This document shows, piece by piece, positions 1-6,250 of a stretch of DNA of 6,250 nt. A program made the position numbers and the translations under genes. Each line of letters starts with the position of its first letter. The first letter of the stretch is position 1. The notes under the pieces are model-generated. The model made no database searches and was not told the DNA's origin. It saw only the letters and a list, made by a program, of their open reading frames with translations. Source of the DNA: Planctomycetota bacterium. Its GTDB lineage: Bacteria; Planctomycetota; PLA2; JAEUHO01. The stretch covers positions 1-6,250 of the forward strand of contig JAHEIK010000239.1 in the NCBI GenBank assembly GCA_024639415.1, read 5' to 3'.

Positions 1-51
1 GGCCAGAAGACAGAGGAGAAGGACGGACCATGCCCGGGCGAGTCGCCGCAT
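1..51 (-). CDS. Start of a probable exported protein or lipoprotein; 3' part outside window
   Basis: Four bases after the CDF stop an ATG at 49-51 opens a frame that stays open to the window edge. Its 17 codons give MRRLARAWSVLLLCLLA, a short basic N-terminus followed by a hydrophobic core, as in Sec signal peptides. A lipoprotein box could follow, since LLA is a typical lead-in to its cysteine, but the deciding residues are outside the window. There is no twin-arginine motif. A GGAGG lies 18 bases before the ATG, too far for a normal ribosome site, and a GAGG is too close, so coupling to CDF translation is likely. The function cannot be told from this much sequence. The reading is short enough to be chance, but strand, spacing and residue pattern all favour a real gene. 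Confidence 0.6.
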   Translation of the reverse strand, partial: MRRLARAWSVLLLCLLA

Positions 52-55
52 GGCC

Positions 56-1006
56 TCAGTCTACGCCGTCCTCCGGAAGGAAGGGATGCGGATCGGCGTG
101 GACGTGCACCTGGGCGCCAGGGATCGCATGCGAGACGGCCGCTTGGACGCGCTCGGAGAGCCGATGCGCCTCGGGGAAGCTCAGGGTGCGGTCAAACGCC
201 ACGTGCATGTCGACGAACACGTCTGGACCGGACTTGCGCGTACGCAGGTTGTGCACGTCCTGCGCCTCCGGCACCTCGCGGGCGATCGTCGCGAGGATCT
301 CCTCGTGCTGGTCCGCCGATAGGCTCGAGTCCATCAGCTCGTCGGCGGAGCGCCGCAGCACACGGTAGGCGGTGGTCAGAACGATGACCGCCACGACGCA
401 TGCGACCGCGCCGTCGATCCAGCTCGCACCAGTGAGCCGTACGGCGACCAGCGATCCGAGGACGCCGAGGTTCATCCAGACGTCGGTGGTGTAGTGCGCC
501 GCGTCGGCCTGCAGCGCGACCGAGCCCGTGCGCTTGCCTGTGCGCAGGAGGAGCCAGCCGATCCAGGCGCTCGCCACGAGCGAGATCAGCATGACCACGA
601 TGCCCACCGTCGTGTGGCCCATCTCGTAGGTGCGCGCGGTGAGCCGGCTGGCACCCTCGACGAGGAGATAGAGGCCGACGAACGCAATGAGCAGGCCCTG
701 CGCGATGCCCGCGATGCCCTCAGCCTTGCCGTGGCCGTAGCGATGTTCCTCGTCGGCCGGTTGGCCGGCGAGGCGGACGGCGAAGAAGTTCACGCTCGAC
801 GCGATGATGTCCATCACGCTGTCGGCCAGCGCGGCGGCAATGGCCAGCGATCCCGTCAGGACCACAGCACCGAGCTTCAGCACGGCCAGGGTCGTGGCCG
901 TGATGACGCTCAGGCGCGCGACACGCAGGTTGGTCTGCGCAGCGGCGCTCCCCCCCTCGGTGGCAGGCTCGCGGCTACGCGGAGGATGATCGTGATGCAG
1001 ACCCAT
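56..1006 (-). CDS. fieF: Cation diffusion facilitator, FieF/YiiP-type divalent metal efflux transporter
   Basis: This 316-residue inner-membrane transporter should export Zn(II), and possibly Fe(II) or Cd(II), in exchange for protons as a homodimer; E. coli YiiP has 300 residues. Six hydrophobic segments lie at about 33-52, 54-77, 97-118, 133-154, 176-191 and 195-214, followed by a cytoplasmic ferredoxin-like domain (about 220-307). The YiiP metal sites are recognisable: site A is D62/D66 (ADSVMD) and H171/D175 (DAAHYTTD); site B is D85, H88 and H92 in PADEEHRYGHGKAE; site C is H252, H268, H281, H303 and D305. YiiP Gln284, next to the last site C ligands, is Ala304 here. The LRTRKSGP stretch (254-261) closely matches YiiP. 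The DxxxD/HxxxD pair is that of the Zn/Fe FieF class rather than the HxxxD/HxxxD pair of strictly zinc ZitB/ZnT types. The N-terminus MGLHHDH adds extra His. The symbol is by similarity; physiological metal choice is unproven. The stop is TGA. Confidence 0.94.
   Translation of the reverse strand: MGLHHDHPPRSREPATEGGSAAAQTNLRVARLSVITATTLAVLKLGAVVLTGSLAIAAALADSVMDIIASSVNFFAVRLAGQPADEEHRYGHGKAEGIAGIAQGLLIAFVGLYLLVEGASRLTARTYEMGHTTVGIVVMLISLVASAWIGWLLLRTGKRTGSVALQADAAHYTTDVWMNLGVLGSLVAVRLTGASWIDGAVACVVAVIVLTTAYRVLRRSADELMDSSLSADQHEEILATIAREVPEAQDVHNLRTRKSGPDVFVDMHVAFDRTLSFPEAHRLSERVQAAVSHAIPGAQVHVHADPHPFLPEDGVD
975..1006 (-). other. 32-base gene overlap, aminopeptidase end / CDF start
   Basis: The ATG of the CDF gene (1004-1006) lies inside the last codons of the aminopeptidase gene, whose TAG is at 975-977. 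The two genes use different frames. No convincing Shine-Dalgarno sequence precedes the CDF ATG (coding-strand context CACCACGAACGGCGATG), so translation of the CDF gene probably depends on ribosomes arriving from the upstream gene. The next possible starts lie well inside the protein, close to the first membrane helix, which favours the ATG at 1006. Confidence 0.7.
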
Positions 1007-3593
1007 CGCCGTTCGTGGTGCCGTTCTCCAAGCGCGCTTCGAGCTTCTCCATGCGGTCGAGCAGCGCCGCCCCCTGCTTGCGCAGGGACTCTACATCATC
1101 CGACAGGCGTGCGACTTCCGTCTGGCGCTCGCCGCTCCGGCCCAGGCGCAGGGCTGCGGCCTTCGCCTCGCGCCGTACGCGCCCGTCCGGATGGCGGGCC
1201 GGGGCGCCGCCCAAGATCGGGATCCCGCGCGGATCGCCGATCGTCCGCATAGCAGCGGTCGCTGCGATGACCACGCGCAGGTCGAACTCCTCGCAGCGAT
1301 CGGCCAACGTCTCCAGGATGGCCTCGCGGCGGCTCATGCGCTTGCCCACCGTGCCCAGCGCACGGATGGCGGCCGCCCGCAGCCGCTGGTGACGGCCGTA
1401 GACGGTGCACGAGGTGATCGCGGGCACGACCTCCTCGTCGCCGAGCGCCGCCAGGCCATTCACGATGCCGATGCGGATCGTCTCGGCCCAGGCGTCCTTG
1501 GTGGCGAGCGCCTGCTCGAGCACGGCCCTCGCCTCGGGGACACGCGTCTGCCCCAGCGACGTCGCGGCCGCAGCCTCGACGAAGAGCGAAGGGTCGCCCG
1601 CTTCGAGCAAGGAGCGCAGGGCAGTTCCCGCTTGCGCGTCATGCCGGAAGCTGCCCAGCGCGGCGGCGATCCCCCGGCGGGCCTTGGGATGCTCGCAGTT
1701 CTGAAGCGCGTGGATCAAGACGTCACGCGCCGCAGGCGTGCGCATGGCACCGAGCGCCTTGGCGCACTCGCTCGCGAGCGCCCAGAAGGCCGTCGGCAGC
1801 TGCGCCGCGAGTGCAGCAACGTTCTCCTGCGTCGGCTCGTCCGTCAGCGCGTGGGCGGCCCGGATGCGCGCGATCAACGGAGCGTCGCTCGCCAGCGTCG
1901 CGCGGCTCGCCTTGGTCGGCTGCTCGAGCTTGACCGCAGAGAGCAGGTCGCCGTGGGGATCCACCTCGACGCGCGCCGGCTCGTCGGCACAGGCCACGTG
2001 GAAGGTGTGGTCGCGGCGCGTCATCTCGAAGGCATGGGTCGAAGTGGAGCCATCGGCGCCCGTGACCGCGACGTCGACCTTCGCCCGGAACACGTCCACC
2101 ATCTCCTCGGCCGTCTTCTGCGTCTGCTTCACGGTGACGGAGAGCAAGGCCTTGGCCTTGTCCCAGGACCACGACACCGCGAGCTCGGGATGGCCTGCGT
2201 GGTAGACCCACTGATCGAGGAACCAGTCGAGGTTGCGGCCCGTGGCCGCTTCGATGGCGACCCGCAGGTCTTCCGTCACGACGCTGCCGCCGCGATTGGT
2301 CTCGGCGTACGTGGTGATGGCGCGCCAGAACGCGTCCGTGCCGAGCTCCTTGCGCAGCATGTGCAGGACGAGCGCGCCCTTCTCGTAGAGGTGGTGATCG
2401 AAGAGGTCGATCGGCTCCTCGAAGCGCCGATCCACGATGGCGCGGCGATACTCGCCGCCGTCCTCGGCGCGGTAGGTCGCGGCGTGGCCGTAGCGCTCCC
2501 AGGCGGCCTCGTCAGCGCCCTCGGCATGCTCCTTCCAGATGACCTGCGTGAACGTGGCAAAGCCCTCGTTCAGCCAGGCGTGCGGCCACTCACGGCAGGT
2601 GAGCAGGTCGCCCCACCACTGGTGGGCCAGCTCGTGGACGACGAGGCCGTCCATGTCGAAGTCGAGCGCCGCGCGGTCGTCGTAGAGCACGAGGTCGATG
2701 AGGGTGGTGGCCGACGTGTTCTCCATGCCGCCGAAGATGAAGTCCTCGACCACCACCTGGGCGTACTTCTCGTACGGGTACGGAACGCCGAAGCGCTCCG
2801 CCAGGTGATCGACCATCGCCCGCGTGCGGCCGAAGGCGCGCTCGGCGATCTGGCGCATCCCCGGGGGGACGTACGCCGTCAGCGGGACCGGCTCACGGTC
2901 GAGCACGATCTCGTCGAACTCCCCCACGCACAGGGTCACCAGGTAGGCGCTGTGCTCGGCCTCCTGCTTCCAGTGCCACGTGACGGTGCCGTCCTCGTGC
3001 TCGGTCTTGCTCTCGAGCGCACCGTTGCTCACGGCCGTGTACTTGGCGGGTACCCGCGCGAGGATCTCGCTCGAGAACTTCTCGGCGGGGTGATCGAAGC
3101 ACGGGAACCAGTAGCGGCTGTCCTCGTCCTGCCCCTGCGTCCAGGCCTGGTAGGCCTTGTCGGGATAGCCGGCGTCGGGCTGGATGAAGTAGATGCCGCG
3201 CCGGGGCGTGGCGCTGTAGTTGACCGTCACGGCGCCGGGTTCGTCGAAGACGAGCGCGCGCGGCAGATCGATGAGGAGGTCCTCGCCCGCCTGGCGGAAC
3301 GTCAGCGCGTCGCCGCCCTCGTCGGTGACGGACTCGATCGTCAACTCCCCGGCATGCAGGTGCAGGACGCGGGTCTCATCGGAGAGCGCGGTGAAGTGAT
3401 GCGTGGCCGCAGCGCTCATCTGGATCACCTCGGGATCGAAGGCGATCTCGAGCCGCGTGTGCCGGATATCGACGCTGCGGTCCGGCGCGTAGCGGCGCTC
3501 CGTGCCGGGGAAGGCGAAGGGGGCGCGACCGCCGAGCCCTCCGCCGAGGCTGCGACGTCCGCAGCCGAACTCGAGGTGCTCATGTGCCGCCAT
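975..3593 (-). CDS. M1-family zinc aminopeptidase with HEAT-like C-terminal region
   Basis: This 872-residue metallopeptidase should remove N-terminal residues from peptides. No signal peptide or membrane segment is visible, so it is probably cytoplasmic. An N-terminal beta domain (about 35-235) includes TQGQDEDSRYWFPCFDHP (152-169); Q155 aligns with the amine-binding Gln136 of LTA4 hydrolase rather than the Glu of PepN/ERAP-type enzymes. The catalytic domain (about 236-465) has the exopeptidase motif GGMEN (288-292), zinc site HELAH (320-324) followed 18 residues later by E343 in WLNEGFA, and the transition-state tyrosine Y403 in HLYEKGALVLHML. All catalytic residues are intact. A small beta domain (about 470-555) precedes Ala-rich helical repeats resembling HEAT repeats (about 565-818), then a heptad-like helix (about 824-857) and a Gly/Ser-rich end. 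The ATG at 3593 has a good ribosome site 11 bases after the ZIP stop. The 3' end overlaps the CDF gene by 32 bases; the stop is TAG. Peptide substrates cannot be predicted. Confidence 0.95.
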   Translation of the reverse strand: MAAHEHLEFGCGRRSLGGGLGGRAPFAFPGTERRYAPDRSVDIRHTRLEIAFDPEVIQMSAAATHHFTALSDETRVLHLHAGELTIESVTDEGGDALTFRQAGEDLLIDLPRALVFDEPGAVTVNYSATPRRGIYFIQPDAGYPDKAYQAWTQGQDEDSRYWFPCFDHPAEKFSSEILARVPAKYTAVSNGALESKTEHEDGTVTWHWKQEAEHSAYLVTLCVGEFDEIVLDREPVPLTAYVPPGMRQIAERAFGRTRAMVDHLAERFGVPYPYEKYAQVVVEDFIFGGMENTSATTLIDLVLYDDRAALDFDMDGLVVHELAHQWWGDLLTCREWPHAWLNEGFATFTQVIWKEHAEGADEAAWERYGHAATYRAEDGGEYRRAIVDRRFEEPIDLFDHHLYEKGALVLHMLRKELGTDAFWRAITTYAETNRGGSVVTEDLRVAIEAATGRNLDWFLDQWVYHAGHPELAVSWSWDKAKALLSVTVKQTQKTAEEMVDVFRAKVDVAVTGADGSTSTHAFEMTRRDHTFHVACADEPARVEVDPHGDLLSAVKLEQPTKASRATLASDAPLIARIRAAHALTDEPTQENVAALAAQLPTAFWALASECAKALGAMRTPAARDVLIHALQNCEHPKARRGIAAALGSFRHDAQAGTALRSLLEAGDPSLFVEAAAATSLGQTRVPEARAVLEQALATKDAWAETIRIGIVNGLAALGDEEVVPAITSCTVYGRHQRLRAAAIRALGTVGKRMSRREAILETLADRCEEFDLRVVIAATAAMRTIGDPRGIPILGGAPARHPDGRVRREAKAAALRLGRSGERQTEVARLSDDVESLRKQGAALLDRMEKLEARLENGTTNGDGSASRSSSA

Positions 3594-3601
3594 GCGCGTG
3601 A

Positions 3602-3606
3602 TCCTT
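3602..3606 (-). promoter_or_regulatory. Shine-Dalgarno of the M1 aminopeptidase, overlapping the ZIP stop codon
   Basis: On the coding strand the sequence reads TAAGGATCACGCGCATG. The AAGGA core shares two bases with the TAA stop of the ZIP gene and sits 8 bases before the ATG at 3593. This is the clearest ribosome site in the window. It fixes the aminopeptidase start and suggests that ribosomes ending ZIP translation re-initiate here. Confidence 0.75.
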
Positions 3607-4579
3607 ACTTGCCGTCGTGGCTATGGCCGTGGCCGTCGTCCTTGTCGTCCCTCTTGCCGTCGCCGTCGTGATCGTGACCCTTGTGGTCGTCGTGGTCGTG
3701 GTCTTCGCCGTCGTGGTCGTGGCCCTTGTGGTCGTCGTCCCCATCACCATCGTGATCGTGGCCACCGCCGGTGCCGTGGTCGTGACCCTCGTGACCATGC
3801 CCGCCGTGGTCGTGGCCGCAGTGCCCGACCTCGTGCACGGCCACCATCAGGCCGAGGCCAACGGCCAGGGCCAGGACCGTCGAGAGCAACTCCTTGCCCT
3901 TCGAGCGCTTGCGCATCTCGGGGACGAGGTCCGCGCAGGCGATGTAGAGGAAGCCACCGGCCGCCACGGGCACGAGGAACTGGGCGATGCCGTGATCACC
4001 CGACGTGACCAGCACGAAGAGGGCGCCCACGACGGCCATCAAGGCGCTCAGCAGGTTGAAGAGAATCGCCTTGCGCGGCGAGAAGCCCGCGTGGATCAGC
4101 ACACCCAGGTCGCCGAACTCCTGCGGGATCTCGTGCAGGGCCACGGCGATGGTCGTCGCGATGCCCGCCTCGGGGCTGACGAGCCACGCGCCGGCGATGA
4201 GCATGCCGTCGATGAGGTTGTGCAGACCGTCGCCGAGCAGGTTCATCCAGCCGAAGCTGTGGATGCCGTCGGGCCCGTGATCGTGCACATCTTCACCGTG
4301 GTGGTGCCAGTGCAGCACGCCCTCGATGAGGAAGAAGCCGAGCAACCCGGCGAGCACGCCGTAGGCGATCCCCGGCGTGAACCTGTTGCCGGCCTCTTCC
4401 ACGGCGTGGGGCAAGAGGTGGAGGAAGGTGTCGCCCAGCAGGGCTCCCGCGGCCAGCGCGATCAGGAGCGGCAGGAGCTTGTGTACCCAGCCCTTCCCGA
4501 GCAGCACGACGGCACCGACCACCGACAGCAGGCTGACGGCGGCGACGGCGGCAAGGACAGAGAGGGTTTCGGGAGGCAT
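3605..4579 (-). CDS. ZIP-family divalent metal transporter with His/Asp-rich C-terminal tail
   Basis: This predicted inner-membrane transporter of 324 residues should move zinc or another divalent cation into the cytoplasm. Hydrophobic segments lie at about 5-28, 35-58, 70-90, 112-134, 139-163, 170-192, 198-216 and 229-250, matching the eight-helix ZIP fold. The helix 4 motif is HNLIDG (120-125) and helix 5 has HEIPQEFGD (149-157), both metal-site signatures of the LIV-1-like branch. Q153 stands where eukaryotic LIV-1 proteins usually have the second His of HExPHE; I believe this Gln form is common in bacterial members. A short His-rich loop (WHHHGEDVHDHG, 91-102) joins helices 3 and 4. The last 76 residues (249-324) contain 21 His and 22 Asp, partly as a duplicated DDHKGHDHDG unit; by family topology this tail would face outward. 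The ATG at 4579 follows the mutase stop by 32 bases and has only a weak GAGAG-type ribosome site. The stop is TAA. Zinc is the likeliest substrate, but iron or manganese cannot be excluded. Confidence 0.92.
   Translation of the reverse strand: MPPETLSVLAAVAAVSLLSVVGAVVLLGKGWVHKLLPLLIALAAGALLGDTFLHLLPHAVEEAGNRFTPGIAYGVLAGLLGFFLIEGVLHWHHHGEDVHDHGPDGIHSFGWMNLLGDGLHNLIDGMLIAGAWLVSPEAGIATTIAVALHEIPQEFGDLGVLIHAGFSPRKAILFNLLSALMAVVGALFVLVTSGDHGIAQFLVPVAAGGFLYIACADLVPEMRKRSKGKELLSTVLALAVGLGLMVAVHEVGHCGHDHGGHGHEGHDHGTGGGHDHDGDGDDDHKGHDHDGEDHDHDDHKGHDHDGDGKRDDKDDGHGHSHDGK
3661..3738 (-). repeat. 45-base tandem duplication inside the ZIP His/Asp-rich tail
   Basis: Bases 3661-3693 and 3706-3738 are two direct copies of a 33-base unit matching at 31 of 33 positions, with a 45-base (15-codon) period that keeps the frame. 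On the coding strand each copy encodes most of a DDHKGHDHDG unit. The spacer 3694-3705 encodes further His and Asp. Less regular GAC/CAC-rich sequence continues on both sides, so the tail probably grew by slippage or unequal exchange. Confidence 0.85.
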
Positions 4580-4611
4580 GGGCTCTCAGGGTGAGTGGAG
4601 GGGGCGGGCCG

Positions 4612-6250
4612 CTACAGGTTGCGGCGGTACTTGCCGCCGACTTCGTAGAGTGCGTTGGTGATCTGGCCGAGCGAGGCGTGGCGCACAGTGCTCATCAACT
4701 CCTCGAAGACGTTGCCACCGGCGCGCGCCACCTCCTTGAGGCGGGCGAGGGCGGCCGGGGCATGCTCGGCGTTCTCGCGGTGGAACGCGTCGAGGTGATC
4801 AAGCTGGGTCTGCTTCTCTTCCGCGGTTGCGCGGGTGAGTTCGCCGACCTCGGCCGTCATGTCCTCGGCGTCCTCGGGCAGGAAGGTGTTCACACCGATG
4901 ATCGGCAGCGTGCCGTCGTGCTTGCGGTGCTCGTAATAGAGGCTCTGCTGCTGGATCTCGCCGCGCTGGTACTGCGTCTCCATCGCACCGAGGACGCCGC
5001 CGCGATCGTTGATCTTGAGGAACTCCTCCAGCACGGCGTTCTCGACGAGATCGGTCAGGTGCTCGACGAAGAAGCTGCCCTGGAGCGCGTTCTCGCTCTT
5101 GAGCCAGCCGAGCTCGCTCGTGTTGATCAACTGGACGGCCATCGCACGCCGCACGCTCTCCTCGGTCGGCGTGGTGATCGCCTCGTCGTAGGCGTTGGTG
5201 TGCAGCGAGTTGCAGTTGTCCTGCAAGGCGAGCAGCGCCTGCAGGGTCGTGCGGATGTCGTTGAACTGGATCTCCTGCGCGTGCAGGGAGCGCCCGCTCG
5301 TCTGGACGTGGTACTTCAGCTTCTGGCTGCGGCGGTTGCCGCCGTAGCGTCGGCTCATGGCCACCGACCAGATGCGGCGCGCCACACGGCCGATGACCGT
5401 GTACTCGGGGTCGAGGCCGTTGCTGAAGAAGAACGACAGGTTCGGCGCGAAGTCGTCGATGTGCATGCCGCGTGCGAGGTAGTACTCGACGAGCGTGAAG
5501 CCGTTGGCCAGCGTGAAGGCCAACTGGCTGATCGGGTTCGCGCCGGCTTCCGCGATGTGATAGCCGCTGATGGACACGCTGTAGTAGTTGCGCACCTTCT
5601 TGCGGATGAAGTAGCTCTGGATGTCGCCCATCATCTTCAGCGCGAAGTCGGTGCTGAAGATGCAGGTGTTCTGGGCCTGGTCCTCCTTGAGGATGTCGGC
5701 CTGCACCGTCCCGCGCACCATCATGAGCGTGCGGTCGCGAATGCTATCGTGCTCCTCGGGCGTCGGCTGGCGGCCGTGCTCTTCGGCGAAGCCCTCGACC
5801 TGCTGGTCGATCGCCCCGTTGAGGTACATCGCCAGGATGATCGGCGCAGGGCCGTTGATCGTCATCGACACAGACGTGTTGCGATTGCAGAGGTCGAAGC
5901 CGCCGTAGAGGATGCGCATGTCCGCGAGCGTGCAGATGGACACGCCGCTCTCCCCCACCTTGCCGTAGATGTCCGGCCGCAGGTGCGGGTCCTCGCCATA
6001 CAGCGTCACCGAGTCGAATGCCGTGGAGAGGCGCGTCGCGCGCGCGCCGCTGCTGAGGTAGTGGAAGCGCTTGTTGGTGCGTGCGGGAGTACCCTCGCCT
6101 GCGAACTGGCGCTTGGGATCCTCGTCAACACGCTTGAAGGGGAACACGCCGGCCGTGTACGGGAACTCGCCCGGCACGTTCTCGAGCAGCAGGAAGCGCA
6201 GCACGGCACCCGGCTCGTCGGTGTCGGGCAGCGTCACCTTGGGGATGCGC
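4612..6250 (-). CDS. icmF: Fused isobutyryl-CoA mutase (IcmF-type), C-terminal mutase part; 5' end outside window
   Basis: This is the mutase domain of an adenosylcobalamin-dependent acyl-CoA mutase, which interconverts isobutyryl-CoA and n-butyryl-CoA by radical carbon-skeleton rearrangement in the cytoplasm. The frame stays open to the window edge and reads Arg-Ile-Pro-Lys before the GTG at 6237, as in the IcmF linker, so that GTG is not taken as the start. Counting from the 6237 codon, visible motifs are FPYTAGVFPFKR (25-36), TSVSMTINGPAP (121-132), ADILKEDQAQNTCIF (180-194), SGYHIAEAGA (224-233, with H227 at the catalytic His position of the family), TSGRSLHAQE (313-322) and SLGQITNALYEVGGKYRRNL at the C-terminus. 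F32 and Q189 align with Tyr89 and Arg207 of Propionibacterium methylmalonyl-CoA mutase; Phe/Gln is the isobutyryl-CoA-type pair. IcmF proteins are about 1,100 residues, with a B12-binding domain and a MeaI-like G-protein domain ahead of this part. Those domains would lie beyond the right edge, so the fusion is inferred. A stand-alone IcmA-like large subunit is the alternative. The stop is TAG. Confidence 0.93.
   Translation of the reverse strand, partial: RIPKVTLPDTDEPGAVLRFLLLENVPGEFPYTAGVFPFKRVDEDPKRQFAGEGTPARTNKRFHYLSSGARATRLSTAFDSVTLYGEDPHLRPDIYGKVGESGVSICTLADMRILYGGFDLCNRNTSVSMTINGPAPIILAMYLNGAIDQQVEGFAEEHGRQPTPEEHDSIRDRTLMMVRGTVQADILKEDQAQNTCIFSTDFALKMMGDIQSYFIRKKVRNYYSVSISGYHIAEAGANPISQLAFTLANGFTLVEYYLARGMHIDDFAPNLSFFFSNGLDPEYTVIGRVARRIWSVAMSRRYGGNRRSQKLKYHVQTSGRSLHAQEIQFNDIRTTLQALLALQDNCNSLHTNAYDEAITTPTEESVRRAMAVQLINTSELGWLKSENALQGSFFVEHLTDLVENAVLEEFLKINDRGGVLGAMETQYQRGEIQQQSLYYEHRKHDGTLPIIGVNTFLPEDAEDMTAEVGELTRATAEEKQTQLDHLDAFHRENAEHAPAALARLKEVARAGGNVFEELMSTVRHASLGQITNALYEVGGKYRRNL

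Noticed and set aside
1..31. An alternative ATG at 29-31 on the minus strand giving MVRPSPLSSG
   Set aside because: It overlaps the frame that gives a signal-peptide-like sequence, starts further from the CDF stop, and its product shows no recognisable N-terminal pattern.
494..1252. A plus-strand open frame of 252 codons opposite the CDF gene
   Set aside because: Its Arg/Ala/Asp-rich translation is typical of antisense frames in GC-rich DNA, and the opposite strand encodes a clear YiiP-like transporter.
1191..3671. An open frame of 826 codons on the plus strand opposite the aminopeptidase
   Set aside because: It mirrors the GC-rich codon use of the real gene, encodes Arg/Gly/Val/Glu-biased sequence without any family motif, and lies opposite a gene with all M1 catalytic residues intact.
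3655..3800. A CRISPR-like or minisatellite array suggested by repeated GTCGTGGTC words
   Set aside because: The repeats stay in frame, encode His/Asp units of the ZIP tail, and lack regular unique spacers; they are a coding tandem duplication.
3617..4594. A plus-strand open frame of 325 codons starting with a very Val-rich, membrane-like stretch
   Set aside because: The Val-rich start is simply the complement of the His/Asp codons (GTG and GTC opposite CAC and GAC) of the ZIP tail. The remainder has no recognisable domain and no ribosome site was evident.
4580..4611. A possible terminator or promoter between the mutase and ZIP genes
   Set aside because: The 32 bases hold only a 4-base inverted repeat (CTCA/TGAG) with no T-run, and no convincing promoter boxes; read-through within an operon is simpler.
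6235..6237. The in-frame GTG as the mutase start codon
   Set aside because: The frame is open upstream to the edge and the residues just before it (Ile-Pro-Lys) match the IcmF linker, so the protein continues beyond the window.

Overview
The window is GC-rich and almost fully coding. Every credible gene lies on the minus strand, so transcription runs from high to low coordinates. In that order the genes are: the 3' half of a coenzyme B12-dependent acyl-CoA mutase of the IcmF type (running off the right edge), a ZIP-family metal transporter with a long His/Asp-rich C-terminal tail, an M1-family zinc aminopeptidase with a HEAT-like C-terminal region, a FieF/YiiP-type cation diffusion facilitator (CDF), and the first 17 codons of a gene for a probable exported or lipid-anchored protein (running off the left edge).

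Spacing is operon-like throughout: 32 bases between mutase and ZIP, 11 bases between ZIP and aminopeptidase with the Shine-Dalgarno sequence overlapping the ZIP stop codon, a 32-base overlap between aminopeptidase and CDF, and 4 bases between CDF and the next start. No promoter, terminator, RNA gene, mobile element or CRISPR array is visible, and no stretch of 300 bases lacks a gene. The promoter is presumably upstream of the mutase gene, beyond the right edge.

The ZIP, M1 and CDF genes form a zinc-themed set: a predicted importer, a zinc-dependent peptidase, and a predicted divalent-metal exporter, encoded next to each other and probably translationally coupled. That arrangement is the most notable feature of the window. 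The mutase carries the Phe/Gln substrate-pocket pair of isobutyryl-CoA mutases rather than the Tyr/Arg pair of methylmalonyl-CoA mutases, which points to branched-chain acyl-CoA metabolism; it has no obvious functional link to metal handling.

The host is probably a high-GC Gram-negative-like bacterium. The M1 subtype and IcmF would fit Myxococcota, Acidobacteriota or similar lineages, but this is a weak inference from protein style only. No entirely new system is evident. All four long genes belong to known families; the novelty, if any, lies in the gene combination and in the ZIP tail.
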